From Neoconidiobolus thromboides FSU 785 (taxonomy: Eukaryota > Entomophthoromycota > Entomophthoromycetes > Entomophthorales > Neoconidiobolaceae), in the NCBI GenBank assembly GCA_025603075.1, contig MU626274.1:118943-182942 (forward strand): a DNA stretch of 64,000 nt. Reading direction: 5' to 3'. Position numbers and translations under genes: made by a program. The notes below the pieces were generated by a model. The model did no database searches. It had not been told where the DNA came from and saw only the letters and a program-made list of their open reading frames with translations. Of the stretch, positions 22,155-34,048 are shown piece by piece. Within the stretch, counting starts at the first letter, position 1. Each line of letters starts with the position of its first letter.

Positions 22155-24936
22155 ATGTCCAATTCCTATTTTAAAACTGTCTCTAATTATTTATCAAGTT
22201 ATTTTTATTTAACAGCGGAAGATGGGAAAAGAGAACAATCAAAAGAAGAAGAAGCAGAAAAGCAGGCAACAGATAAAGCGGGTAAAGTAAAAGAGATAAA
22301 ATTACAAAGTAAGAATAATAATAAAAAAGAGAAATCCAAAAAAAGGATAGCAAAGATTAAAGAGGTAGATTTGGGAGATGGAGATAGTGTAGATGTGGAA
22401 AGAGACAACAGTTCCGACTTGGGAAATAGTAGAGCATTGAGGTTAACTAAAGATGAAGAAAATGAATTATTTTTTGAAAGCGGTGGTAGTATACCAGAAG
22501 GGAAGGAAAAGGGATTAACGGATGGCGAAGATGGAGATATGGTAGGCTTGGATTTATTTAAAAAAATGGAGCAGATCAAACAAGAAGTAGGGGAAAATTG
22601 GTTAAAAGTATACAATGAAAGTTTAGGTAGTGTTAAAAGAGCTGGTGGAAAGAAAAAGGAGGAACGTAAAAAAGTGGATTTAACTAAATTTAATTTTCAG
22701 TATTTGAATCCAAATGGGGAAGAAGAAGGTAAATGTTTTTTAATGGACAATTATGCTTTTATTCATGTTATTTTTAGGGAGTTTGAACGAGAATAAGGAA
22801 GATATAACAAGACAGGGGCCTGTTGATAAGGAAGAGAATATAGATAAATTAGATAAAAATAGCGCAGAAGAAGAAAAAGTAGACCAAGAAACGATACCCG
22901 AAGAAAAGGTGGAAGATCAATTAGAAGAAGAAAATAAGTTGCCAGAAGGAGCTAGTTTTGATATTGAGATGAATATGATTGACTTAACTAGAATTGAAAG
23001 CAAACATCCAGAATATCATCAAAAACATGAATCGAAGTGGATATTTAGTGAAGAAATATTATACATTTTTGATTTAAACGATGAAATAATTGAACAAATA
23101 CAGTATTTTGATATAAGTAAACTGTTAAAGTTAAATTATAAAGAGCATGGATTAAGATTAGAAGTCAGAAAAGAAGCTAACGTATGGCCATTATTGTTGG
23201 ATATTATTTGTTTTAATGAAACAAAATATAAAAAGATTATAAGTTTATTAAAGAAGGAAGTAAAAAAGAATCAAGAAATGGTAAGCAAATTGTATAAACA
23301 AGGCAAATGTTTAAAGTGTGATTGGATAGGTTATTTATCCGATATAACAACTCAATTGGAAATAGATACTCAATTTATTGACGATTTAAAATTACCTTAT
23401 GCCAAACTTGAAGTGCAAAAAGAAATTCATTGTTTGAAATGTAATAGTAATTTATTAATCGAATTTTATGGCGATTTGCCGGAAGAGCACCGTAATGAAG
23501 GAGGTATTATGCCCGCTATTAAAGCATCGTCTCAAATGATTACTTCAATTACTAATTTAGCCAATCCAAAATTTTATTACGATAATTTATTCAATAAAGG
23601 AAAAGAAGTAGAAGGAGAAGAAAATGAAGAAGAAGATAAAGTAGAAATAAATGAAATTAGTAAATTGCCATCATATAACAATAATAATATCCCATTCCAA
23701 CAATTAAATAATCAACTAAAATTACATTTTGATTTAAATGTATTAACTAATGAAAATGAATTACCTTTAAGTTGGTTACCAGCTACTTATTTAATACAAC
23801 CTTCTCCCTTTTTGAATAATAATAGTGGATGGAATATATTAGGCAATCATAATAACAACAATAATTTAGACAAAGAAAGAAAAGAAGAGAATTTTATATA
23901 TTTATTACTGTCTAATTATAATTTATATTTATTTACAATTAATAATAATTATACAACAGATAACTTAGAAAACTATCTACAAATCATTTATACAATTCCA
24001 TTCGATAAAATTCAACATATTGATATTGGATGCAATCGACAAAGCTTAAGTATTCATTTAAATACATATGAAATGAACAAATATAATAAAAAATTATATG
24101 ATAAATTCAAAACAGAAGTATTACCTAGTAATAGTATAACAGTCATGATACGAGATAAATTAAAATGTACTCAGTTGCTAGATGAATTACTAACTCAATT
24201 TTATGAATTAGAAAGGAAAAAAGTAATTAATCAAGATATATTATGGGGAATTTATAATTTAAGGAAAAGCGTTTTTATTAAAAGGAAGGAAAATGAAATG
24301 AAAACTATTAATCAACAAAAGTTTTATTTAAAAAATAGTGAAATCTATGATGAAGCTTCAGGAGAAAATATTATATTAGATAAAGTTAATTTTGAGTTTC
24401 TGAAATTTGTAGGTGCTATTTATGTATTTGATAAAAATAATAATAGTAAAGAGAATCATATGAAATTATTACCTATTACTTTGATAAATACACCTCAATT
24501 TATTTATTTATGTAATGAAAGGAATGATATTTGGCCACCACCATTAAAAGAATTATTACAATTAAATGAACTTAATGAGCAAGCAAATGAAAAAGAGAGA
24601 GAGGAGACAAAAAAATTAATCAAATGCTTTAATATTGAACAATATCAATTAATGGAATGTATTAAAGTAGATACAATATTGGATATTTCTTTAGAAGAAA
24701 TAAAGTTTTCATGTCATTTGAAAGAAGACAATTCCATTCCTAATGTTAATATTAGTTGTAAAATAACAATCAAAGCAGAGAGATTGAAGATTGATAGGGA
24801 ACCTATAGATGTGCCATTACCAGAATCGGATGATGAAGAAATAAATGAAGAATTAAAATGGGAGTTATTTTTTAATTCTAAAAATGATGGTATGGAATTT
24901 TTAAACGGGGTCAATATGTTATTAACTTGTAATTGA
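22155..24936 (+). CDS. Large acidic protein with putative zinc ribbon and PH-like region (function unknown)
   Basis: Two exons (22155-22728, 22778-24936; 49-nt intron) give 910 residues. The first ~270 residues are highly charged and low-complexity (Lys/Glu). A globular part begins near HESKWIFSEEILYIF. A possible zinc ribbon is formed by CLKCDW and CLKCNSNLL, about 50 residues apart. Then FIYLLLSNYNLYLF, IPFDKIQHIDIGCNRQSLSIH and SITVMIRDKLKCTQLLDEL follow, a pattern like the PH-related C-terminal regions of Nischarin/STK11IP proteins. This link is weak and based on remembered motifs. The C-terminus, WELFFNSKNDGMEFLNGVNML, is also PH-helix-like. Asn/Glu microrepeats are frequent. It could be a membrane-trafficking adaptor; no function can be assigned with confidence. 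Confidence 0.75.
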
Positions 24937-25017
24937 TTGTTAAAATAAAGTTATTTTTTATGTTTTGTATTTAAAAGAATTTTCTTAAACTGTTGATTTA
25001 GTTTTGATTATTATTTG

Positions 25018-25119
25018 ATATAGGGTTTTTTTTTAAAGAATTTTACTAATAGTTCTTCCACTCAAATAGTACTTAAAAAATGTAAAAAGTGATGAAATCA
25101 AAGAAAACATTCCCATATG
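25018..25119 (+). mobile_element. MITE family 1, copy 4
   Basis: Begins TATAGGGTTTTTTTTTAAAG and keeps CCACTCAAATAGTACTTAAA and ATCAAAGAAAACATTCCCATA. The first end is degraded; TA flanks both ends. Confidence 0.8.
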
Positions 25120-25140
25120 TTAAATTGTAAAATTTGAAGT

Positions 25141-25236
25141 ATAAAAATAAAAATAAAAATAAAAATAAAAATAAAAATAAAAATAAAAATAAAAATAAAA
25201 ATAAAAATAAAAATAAAATAATAAAAATAAAAATAA
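25141..25236. repeat. (ATAAAA)n hexanucleotide microsatellite
   Basis: Ten perfect ATAAAA units fill 25141-25200, followed by about six further units with one interruption. It lies between two MITE copies. Confidence 0.95.
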
Positions 25237-25380
25237 AGACAAAATAGATGCAATTGTAATAAATAATAATAAAATTGCTAGTTTATTTGTATTAAAATAT
25301 TACAAAATCTCATCTTATAATATTATTCCTTTTGCTAGGATAAATTTAAAGATAACTATTATAAAATACCAAAATTAATT

Positions 25381-25479
25381 ATGGGAGTGTTTTTTTTGAC
25401 TTTACTTTTTCCATTTTTTAAGCGCTATTTGATCGGAAAAATTGTTAGTAAAATTCTTAAAAAAAATACGTCTCCTTAT
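25381..25479 (-). mobile_element. MITE family 1, copy 5
   Basis: Reverse orientation: TA then TGGGAGTGTTTTTTTTGACT, core TTTTTTAAGCGCTATTTGA, then GTTAGTAAAATTCTTAAAA and ACGTCTCC at the right end. Confidence 0.85.
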
Positions 25480-25823
25480 TGTCTTTAAAATTTAATGGAA
25501 TTATAAAGGTTATTTCTTTATTAAAAAAGATACAATACTCTAAGCCATAGTATAGAAAAAAAAATTAAGTGACATTTCAAAATATTTAGCACCCCACTAT
25601 TAATTTTGTTGAAAGCGCTATGCATAGATCACAGATTCTAAAATTATTATAGTGCAAAAGAAGGAGAAATATAATTCACTATGCTTAAAATATATACTAT
25701 ATAAAAACATGAGGGCAGGAGATTAATTTTTAAGTTGACTGTTATTTTGTTTTGTTAGTTTGTGGTATATAAGGTACTAGGACTAATTATAGCTTAATAC
25801 AAAAAGTTACAAGCCCATTAGTT

Positions 25824-25921
25824 AATGGAGATGTATTTTTGTTTAAAAATTGCACTAATAATCTTTCCACTCAAATAGCGCTTAAAAAATGGAAAAATAA
25901 TGAAACTAAAAAAACACACTC
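25824..25921 (+). mobile_element. MITE family 1, copy 6
   Basis: AATGGAGATGTATTTTTGTT, the core CCACTCAAATAGCGCTTAAA, then GAAACTAAAAAAACACACT. Terminal Gs are partly lost. Confidence 0.85.
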
Positions 25922-26954
25922 TGATATTGATACAGAAGTAGACTTAGTGGAGATGATTGATAAATATAAGGTCGAAAAAAGACAAAGAGTTAAATATCAA
26001 ATAAATCTGTATAAACAGTTTTCTTTGTCCTTTAGAATAACAATCAGATATTAAAAGCAATAGGACTATATGAAGTCTACGGATGTTGGATACATATTCC
26101 TTAAAGATGAAAGGCTTTAATTACTTGATTTGAATTAAAGCTTTGTTGTAAGCTATATATGTTTATTGATAGTCGAACTATCAGAGTACAGAAAAGGTGT
26201 TCCAAGTTTGATAAGATTTCAATAGTTTTTTTCTATCTATTGTTTATAATTGCTATTTATTCAATTAACTCATACATAAACTTCACTACTATTAAATATT
26301 GATATTTATCTGTAGATGCTAAAAGAGGTGATAGATTTCTACAAGGAAATATGGCACGAAGTTTTCATATACATCAAAAATATACAAATTTTAAATTTAC
26401 CAGTTGCACTATTATTTTTTTTAAAACGACAATCAATAGTTTAGCCTACTCTACATCGTCCTGGAAAACCTATGAACAACTAATAGGTAGTAGAATAAAT
26501 AAATAAAAAATAGTATAGGTCTAATCTCATAGATGGAATCCAGTCCTTTGATCTCAACAAGGTATTATTCAATTCAAAAGGAGTTACTTAATCCAAAAAG
26601 TAAGTTTTCTTAAAATAGTGAACTATGAACTTTGAGTTTGGTCCATACGGCAAAGAGCATGACTCCACAAACTAAAGAAAGAGGATTTTAAATTCTAGCT
26701 TGATTTGGATTGCTCAAACCCATCAGCTGAAATTTTTGGTGTTTTAATTGATGAGATGAACTATTTATTCATTGTATTGCCTTTTGCCTTACTTGATATT
26801 GGATAATAGTTAGCTCACTTCAATAAAAAACATTTTTTAATTAAAATAGATTTCCAAATATAGTAAAAAAGTGACGTAACTCCTTGAATTTTAGGTTTAT
26901 TTGAAAACTAACTGTTAAAATTTAAATTCAATTTTGTTTTCCAATTAAAAAATA

Positions 26955-27602
26955 ATGAGTAACTTCAATTTCTATTTCGAATATACTAGTACCTACTCCG
27001 CAATCGCAGCCATCCGTATCAAAGATTTATACCACTCTGGAAAACTCTCCCACATCAATCTCAATTTAAAACCTTTCTTATTAGGTCTGGTTTTCAAAAA
27101 TAATGGTAACACAAGCGGCCCCTTGAGCAATATACCTAAAGCCAAATACATGATGAAAGATTTTACACGTGTTTCTGTAAAGCAATTAGGCTTTGCGTTA
27201 TCCATTCCAAAAAAATTTCCTTTAAAATCCAATTTAGCTACTCAGATTACCACTTATCTCATCAACTCTCAACCTTCAAATAAAGAAACTATGGGTAAAT
27301 TACTCAACTTTATAGCTGCTGTTTATATCTCTGGGTTTCAAAAACATGCTGATATCTCTAATGTGGATGTTCTGAAACAGTGTTTAAATCAAATATTTCC
27401 GGAACTTGATGCCGATCAAGTTATTAGTTTAGGATCCAATGCTGAGTTCAAAGAAAAAGTAAAGGAAACAACTGAAGAAGCTATCAATTTAGGTATCTTT
27501 GGTGCGCCTTCGTTCATTGTTAAAGACCAACTATTTTGGGGTCAAGATAGACTTGATGAAGCACTTCAGCTTTGTGGGGAGAAGCAAAAGGCGAAGCTTT
27601 AA
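26955..27602 (+). CDS. DsbA-fold / GST-kappa / HCCA isomerase-like protein, copy 1
   Basis: A single exon of 215 residues. Motifs of the DsbA-like HCCA isomerase and GST-kappa family occur in order: FYFEYTSTYSAIAAIRIKDL at the N-terminus (the place of the SPYS active-site Ser), FTRVSVKQLG, a helical insert, GIFGAPSFIV with the cis-Pro loop, and FWGQDRLDEAL. The family uses glutathione, for isomerisation in bacteria and detoxification in mitochondria and peroxisomes. The usual SPY is STY here, so the active-site loop is altered. A close paralogue lies 394 bp downstream on the same strand. The C-terminus EKQKAKL does not look like a clear PTS1. Cellular site and substrate are unknown. Confidence 0.85.
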   Translation: MSNFNFYFEYTSTYSAIAAIRIKDLYHSGKLSHINLNLKPFLLGLVFKNNGNTSGPLSNIPKAKYMMKDFTRVSVKQLGFALSIPKKFPLKSNLATQITTYLINSQPSNKETMGKLLNFIAAVYISGFQKHADISNVDVLKQCLNQIFPELDADQVISLGSNAEFKEKVKETTEEAINLGIFGAPSFIVKDQLFWGQDRLDEALQLCGEKQKAKL

Positions 27603-27996
27603 ATAAAGATTGAAGGAAAGTTAGTTTGTTGTTTATTTGAGCTGCTTTATGATGTTTGGTGGGCTGTAGTTATAATTCAAACAAGTTTATATCATAAAAT
27701 CAAAGTGTCATCAGATATACAATTCCATTTTACATGTCAATTGTTTTCTATAGCCACGTCACTTTTAAAATCATTTTCTATAAAAAAATCTAAAGAAATC
27801 TTTTTGCTACGAAATAATGCCACACATATAAAAAGATGTGCTAGGAATCTTTTATTTTATATTTTTATTCAATTGCAATATTACATTTTTGATAGATTTT
27901 TGAAAAATGGCATGTGTCTAATTTTATATTAGTAATTCTAAACTAGTCATAAAAAATGCCAAAGCTAAAACTTGATTTTGTTTTCTTTATTAAAAA
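27603..27996. other. Spacer of the tandem GST-kappa-like pair
   Basis: 394 bp. A 75-residue ORF here has no support. The last ~40 bp resemble the region before copy 1, as expected from the duplication. Confidence 0.5.
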
Positions 27997-28647
27997 ATGA
28001 CTAAACTCAGTTTCTACTTCGAATATTCCAGCCCATACTCTGCAATTGCAGCCATTCGTCTTAAAGATTTATATCATTCTGGTCAACTTTCCCATGTTGA
28101 GCTTGATTTAAAACCTATTTTACTTGGCATAATCTTTAAACAAAACGGTTATAAAGGTGACTCAACAAATGGTGTTAAATCCAAAGCCAAATATTTTGCA
28201 CTTGACTTCACTCGTTCGTCTGTTAAACAATTAGGCTATCCTTTAACTTTCCCAAAGAAGTTTCCTTTAAATTCAAGCTTAGCTGCTTTGCTTACTCTTT
28301 ATCTTATCAACTCTCAACCTTCTAGTAGAGAAGCTGTGGGCAAATTATTGAACTTTATTGCTTATGTCTTCATTGCTGGATTCCAAAAGCATGACGATAT
28401 CTCTAAGGTGAATGTGCTGAAACAATGTCTAAGCCAAAGTTTCCCAGAACTTGATGCCGATAAAGTTTTGAGTTTAGCATCTAATAATGAGCTTAAAGAA
28501 CAATTGAGAAAGATAACTGAAGAAGCAATTGAAGCAGATATTTTCGGAGCACCTTTTTTTATTGTCAAAAATCAATTGTATTGGGGCCAAGATAGACTTG
28601 ATGAAGCACTTCAACTTTGTGAACACAACCAGAAGGCAAAGCTTTAA
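27997..28647 (+). CDS. DsbA-fold / GST-kappa / HCCA isomerase-like protein, copy 2
   Basis: A single exon of 216 residues, a tandem duplicate of the gene at 26955, clearly alike from end to end. It has FYFEYSSPYSAIAAIRLKDL, so the canonical SPYS active-site Ser motif is intact, unlike copy 1. FTRSSVKQLGYPL, a helical insert, DIFGAPFFIV (cis-Pro) and YWGQDRLDEALQLC follow. Copy 2 has a one-residue insertion near GDSTNGVK. The retained motif suggests this copy keeps the ancestral glutathione-dependent activity and copy 1 may have drifted; this is inferred. Both copies lack introns, unlike most genes nearby. Confidence 0.87.
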   Translation: MTKLSFYFEYSSPYSAIAAIRLKDLYHSGQLSHVELDLKPILLGIIFKQNGYKGDSTNGVKSKAKYFALDFTRSSVKQLGYPLTFPKKFPLNSSLAALLTLYLINSQPSSREAVGKLLNFIAYVFIAGFQKHDDISKVNVLKQCLSQSFPELDADKVLSLASNNELKEQLRKITEEAIEADIFGAPFFIVKNQLYWGQDRLDEALQLCEHNQKAKL

Positions 28648-29283
28648 TAAACTGGAAGTTCATAAACTATATTATTTTTATACTTGCTATTATGTTTTTT
28701 ATAATCAATTATTTAAACATTTTAATTTATAATTTTAAAAAAAATGTATGGTATTAATTACCGTTGTTCCTATGACATAAAGATTTATTAAAATAATTTC
28801 AATTTTCTGAGTTGAGAATAATTGCTAAAACTGAAATAATTTCGGATAAATTTAGTAGCATAAGAGCATATAAAAAATCAACAGTCATTCCGAAAAAATA
28901 AATTAATAAATATTATACAAATCTTGGGAAGTCAGAAGGATGAATTATCTTTTAAGGTGCACTTACTCATTAAATAAGTGAAAGTATATTTCATCTATTA
29001 AAGAACTCGTAACCTTCTAAATCTTCAAATTCTTTAGATAAAGTATATCAATATTTTTCAAAGCTTAATTTCAAATAAATAACCCTTCTGCATAAATAAT
29101 TAAAAAATATTGTATATGATATGTAATATACACTATTGTAAGCATCTTGAGATGTTAAATAATAATACAGAAATATTTGAATGTAAATAAAAGGGATTAA
29201 CATAGCTTTATAAAATTTTATTATATGAATGATGTATAAATGGCTATAATCATTTTAATTTTAACTGGAACTTAAATAGCAAT
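28648..29283. other. Intergenic, convergent 3' regions
   Basis: 636 bp between the 3' ends of converging genes. Nothing recognised. Confidence 0.5.
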
Positions 29284-30669
29284 TTAAGGTAAAAGACGTT
29301 TGTTATCAATCAATTGAAAACGATTAAAACGATTAATATTTTTGTGGGCTAAAATTTGGAAACAAGTAGATGAACCTTGACGGGCAATAAGAGTAGACCA
29401 AGCCAAAAACACTTCCCACTTACGGAACCATTTAATTCCATACTTGGTTAAGATTGCTTCTTTGTTGGAGATCCATAATTCATACCAACGCTGTAATGTA
29501 GCTGAATAATGTACACCAATGGTATCGACGTTGAGTACTTCAAATCCTGCCTTTTCAAGTTGACCAATGAACCAATTAAGTGGAGTAGAAGCATCAGCAC
29601 CTGGAAATACATATTTAGCCATAAAGAGACCCCATACGAAGTCTTCGTATTGCCAAGTGGAACGGAGACCAGCTACTTGCATATAAAAGAGACCATCATC
29701 TTCAAGCATTTCACGGATTTGAAGCATAAAAGCATTGAAATTAAGGACACCAATGTGTTCAGCCATTTCAAGGCATGAAATCTTATTATATTTTTTTCTT
29801 TCAATATCACGAGCATCTGAGCAAATAAACTTAGCAGATTCACTTACACCATATTTGGCAGCACGATCATTAGCGAATTGAAACTGTTCTTTAGCAAGAG
29901 TAACACCAGTAGCTTTGACACCAAAATGCTTAGCAGCGTGACATACAAAGGTACCCCAACCACAACCGAGATCTAAGAGAGTTTCACCTTCTTTAAGTCT
30001 TAATTTTTTGGCGACTAAATTCATTTTGTTTTCTTGGAGTTCTTCAATAGTTTCTTTTTTAGTGACATCAGAAACAATACCAGAGGTATAGATCATAGGT
30101 TCACCAAGGAAAAAACCATAAAAGTCGTTACCACGGTCATAATGTTCACGTACTTGGTCAGTATCTTGTCTTCTAGAGTGCCATAATAATTCGGGGATAA
30201 AACCACTGAGGAAATAGAGACCTTGATGGATGGTCAATTCAAAGGTGGCCCAGTCATATCTAGATTCAAAAATATCTAAACAATCACCTTTTAAGTCAAT
30301 CTTACCCTCAAAATAACTTTCAAAGAAGGTCTCCATAGGGATTTTGTTACGTCCCGAATATTGTTTAAGGCTATCATCTTTAATGGTCATGTATTCTTCA
30401 ATGTTTTTACCTGGGAGTTTGACGCTTTGATCCACAGGCTGAGCAAGACGGGAGTGTATAAGAATATAACCACAGAAAACAATGGGTATATAAAGGATCA
30501 TAAAGTAAGGCATAGCTGCGTAAGATAACCCTAATTTGAACCCAGTGTAGATACTTAAAGCACCACTAACACCAAATAAAATATAGTTGCTAAAAGTTTG
30601 ATTACCTGGCCCTTCCGCTGGGAAAGGGGGGACCCTAACTGATTTAATTTGCTCTAAAGGTACAACCAT
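29284..30669 (-). CDS. MTS1: Sphingolipid C9-methyltransferase (CFA synthase family)
   Basis: A single exon of 461 residues. After a short N-terminus (VRVPPFPAEGPGNQTFSN, strongly conserved in fungal C9-methyltransferases) two membrane segments span about residues 28-75. The methyltransferase domain has EHYDRGNDFYGFFLG at ~175-189, the SAM-binding motif LLDLGCGWGTF at ~231-241, and later ISCLEMAEHIG. It ends in a region rich in Trp. The enzyme adds the C9 methyl group to the sphingoid base of glucosylceramides at the ER, a step found in fungi. This makes it the best lineage marker in the window. Fungal homologues are usually about 480-520 residues, so this one is slightly short. Composition is less AT-biased than the surroundings, as expected of a highly expressed gene. 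Confidence 0.92.
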   Translation of the reverse strand: MVVPLEQIKSVRVPPFPAEGPGNQTFSNYILFGVSGALSIYTGFKLGLSYAAMPYFMILYIPIVFCGYILIHSRLAQPVDQSVKLPGKNIEEYMTIKDDSLKQYSGRNKIPMETFFESYFEGKIDLKGDCLDIFESRYDWATFELTIHQGLYFLSGFIPELLWHSRRQDTDQVREHYDRGNDFYGFFLGEPMIYTSGIVSDVTKKETIEELQENKMNLVAKKLRLKEGETLLDLGCGWGTFVCHAAKHFGVKATGVTLAKEQFQFANDRAAKYGVSESAKFICSDARDIERKKYNKISCLEMAEHIGVLNFNAFMLQIREMLEDDGLFYMQVAGLRSTWQYEDFVWGLFMAKYVFPGADASTPLNWFIGQLEKAGFEVLNVDTIGVHYSATLQRWYELWISNKEAILTKYGIKWFRKWEVFLAWSTLIARQGSSTCFQILAHKNINRFNRFQLIDNKRLLP

Positions 30670-31622
30670 AATGTTAAGTTTGTATAAAAAACAATAAGGG
30701 TGAAAATTTTTTACACTTTTATAGAGTATTATGGTTGACCAATGAAACTCGAATTCATATGCAAGGGTATATTGAAATTGTCATTTTTGATAATTTAAAA
30801 TAGAATAATATGTAAGATAATGTGATTGGTGGTGGTTTTCAATTTGGAACTTAAAATAGCGAATTGATGAAGAATAAAATGAATAAATGACCTAATTTTA
30901 ATAAATGCTGCTTGCTAATTTAAAGCTTGAAAAAGAAAGGTGGGACTTCCTTTATTGTAAGATTAGCAATAAACTTATTACAAATTCAACTTGATGGCTT
31001 ATTGTGAATGTATAATAAATTAATTATTATTGGCCTTATTTTTACTTGATTTAGTAAGTGTATTTTGATATCATTTAAGATCTAGCTTCAATATATAATT
31101 AACATGAAATAGAACTTGAGTTTTTTTGTGATTTAGTTTTAAGTCGGGTTAGTTTATGGTTTTATTATTTGTTGTTCATTGTTTATTATCTCAGAAACCA
31201 AATTCCTCTAATTGAATTTTCTTATTCCATTTTTGATTATTTTCAAAATTTTACTAGAGAATATCATTAAAATAGAATTCTTATAAGAATCATCATGTCA
31301 ATTTTTACCACTTGAAAAATAAATTAACCGTTGTTTGTTTAAAAATTATAGTTTATTATTTACAAAATTACATAATTGTATTTTCTTTGATTAAAACTAC
31401 TTTGTGGCATATTTTATTATTTTACTTTTAAACTAATAAAGTTAAATATTAACCTAATAAAAGCTTTATATCTTCTTTACTACTATTTTATACAACTACA
31501 CTAATTTTGTTTTATTACTTTTTAAAAATAATTAATTAACCATATAAAATACAAACACAAATACGAATACAAATACAAAGTAAACCTTAAAGAAAGTAAA
31601 ACATAATATAAATTTTTATTCC
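30670..31622. other. Intergenic, nothing recognised
   Basis: 953 bp holding the promoter of the methyltransferase gene and the 3' region of the adaptin gene. A short AATACAAA-like tandem tract lies near 31550-31578. Confidence 0.5.
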
Positions 31623-34048
31623 TTAAAAAGCAATAAGTAACTCTTCGGGTTCATTTTCTTGTTTAGGCTGAGATACTTCCATAATTTCTTCAGCCCCCAT
31701 ATTAGCTAAATCTTCTAAATCTTTAGGTGGTGAGTTATTAGTATTAAGTTGAGGTACTTCAACTCTTCTTTCTTCTTTGATAAAAGTAGTAGGCAACTTG
31801 TGATATACTGAAGCTAAGGTAGATAAATGGTGCATCAAATCTTTAGCTAATTGTGGATGAATCATGGGTCCCTCTTCTTCGAGCTCCGGTCTCTCATTTA
31901 ATATTATATCCTAATAGAGTATATTAAGTTATAACTTATACATTATATTATAAACTTACATTAGTTGCTTTAGGATCTGTTGATAATAATCTCCAATATA
32001 CATAACCTCTATCTCTAACATCTGGGTTTTCAACTTCAGTAGCTATCTTAAGATTCTTAAGTACAATTTCTTGTGCTTCATTTGGTTTCTTTAAAAATAA
32101 TTTAACAACTGCAGTCAATAATTGGTTTTGAACCTAAAATCGTATTATATTAATGTACAACCAAATGTATATAAATAAATTACTAATGAAGTTTCTTCTT
32201 TAAAGTTGTTAAGGAAAGATTGTAATAAAGTGGTGGCATCATTAATACGGTCAGCATATTCTCCGAGAATCCAAATTAAAGAGGCTTTGGCTTCAGATGA
32301 TTCTAAAGCTTCTAAATGTTGAGATAATATAGGTATAACACCCTCATATTTATTTGGATATTTACGGAAGATATCCTAAAGTAAAATATTCAATATAAAC
32401 CTAAGTAGTGAAAATATAAATTAATTTACCTTCATAACAATAATGACTTCTTGGACAATAAAATCGATCTTATTGGATAATAAATCAACCAAGATCTGTA
32501 CACATTTTGGTGAAGAAGCAGGGATCTTTAAAGCAATACGTGAAATAGCTCTAATGGCTCTCTGTACAAAGTCAACATCTACTTCTGAGGAGTATTCTTT
32601 TAATTCCATCAGTACTTGATCGGCATTTTTTTCATTGACTAGCTTAACCATTAACTCCAATTTTTCTAATTTAACATAAAGTGGATCTGTATACTTGCAA
32701 AAGAATACTCGTATTTCTTTACTTAATACAGTTGGATATTGTTGTAAAATAATTTCTAAATTTCTTAATATTACATATTGTAACTCAGGTGATTCGGAGA
32801 GTAGAGTAACTATTTCATTATTAAAATACTATAAATATTTAATAATAAATTATATTTTACCTAATGGTGGTGCCATTTTTGAGGTTACTTTTGTATGGAA
32901 AGTTTTATCTGGAATATACTCTAACAATAATAAAAGTACCTAAAAATTAGTTAGCAATTAAGATTAATAGATGTATAATTTATACTTACTCTGATTGCAG
33001 ATAATACTACTGAGGCATTAGCATGTGCTAGACGAGGTATAACTCTTTCACAAATGTCTTGAGCTTCAGCAGATGATTCAGGTTTATATTCGGACATTAT
33101 TTCTAATATACTTATTTGACCCCATCTATTATTAATTTCAGTTAACAATATAACATTATACTACAACAATAAGATATTTACTCTGAACATTCATTTAGGG
33201 CTCTTACTAATTTTGTTAAAATTGGATAAGTAATTGTAAATACTTTTTTCCCACTTGACATTTCATTAATTTCCATTAAAGAGGTAATTGCATTTGAAAT
33301 AACCTAAATGTATTAAATCTATTATTTTGAAATAACTGATAACTTATACTTACCATTGGATTGTTATCAGAAACCAAGTCTAATAGACTATTAATGAATC
33401 CGTTATCAATAGCAAGTCCTGGGTTAATATCAAATAATTTTGAAACTGCAATGGCAGCTGTTTTACGAACATAAGGGTCTTCATCCTAAATTATTTAGCT
33501 CTCTTATTAGGGAAAGTCGCGTATTATGTTACCTTCAATGCTTTTCTTAATGGGTCACATAAATAATCCGTAATCTTATCTACTCTTATACATCCCATTG
33601 TTCTTATTGCTAAAGCTCTAATTAATGGATTATGATCTGTTGTATCCTAAATTTATTAATAACCACAAATTATTAAATTTGACAACCACTTACTTTTACA
33701 AAGGTATTAACGGCTAAGATGACTAATTCGGGTTGAGATTTAGCATAGTTAATCAAATAAAGATAGATAAGTTTCTTTAACTCCAAGTCATCAGTTTGCA
33801 TATTTTTGACCACATCTGGGAATAAATTGGATACATCTTTGCCAACAGTCATTGAAGCAATCACTCTCTTAACGGCTTCTTTTCTTCTAAAAGCATATTC
33901 ACTGTTTAGCTCCGTTCTTAACTCATGGGTTTCTCCTTTTTATATTCTTTAATTATTAAATTATTTATGCAACTCTATTTTTACCTTTAATAGTAGAAAC
34001 AAAATATTTTTCCGCCATGTTGCGGAGATCAGCTATCATATTCTCCAT
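31623..34048 (-). CDS. AP-1/AP-2 beta-adaptin trunk protein without ear domain
   Basis: A minus-strand gene of about ten or more exons encoding an estimated 640 residues. The trunk is highly conserved: [137 protein letters not shown], and [13 protein letters not shown]. The final exon has [12 protein letters not shown], then an acidic tail of about 50 residues ending EPEELLIAF. The hinge and appendage of full-length beta1/beta2 (~930 residues) are absent. Beta-adaptin is the large subunit of clathrin adaptor complexes. One shared gene for AP-1 and AP-2 is possible but cannot be tested here. The start [16 protein letters not shown] is the first ATG. Confidence 0.9.

Larger units (their letters stand above)
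24937..26954. other. Repeat-rich intergenic region, 2 kb
   Basis: Holds three MITE copies (25018, 25381, 25824) and an (ATAAAA)n microsatellite. A short open frame near 26700-26806 (PSAEIFGVLIDEMNYLF) looks coding-like but has no start. The ORF at 25839-26054 lies mostly inside a MITE. Confidence 0.5.

Noticed and set aside
25141-25236. Telomere-like repeat
   Set aside because: ATAAAA units lack any G-rich strand; it is a simple microsatellite.
25839-26054. ORF of 71 codons
   Set aside because: Half of it is MITE copy 6; the rest shows no conserved motif.
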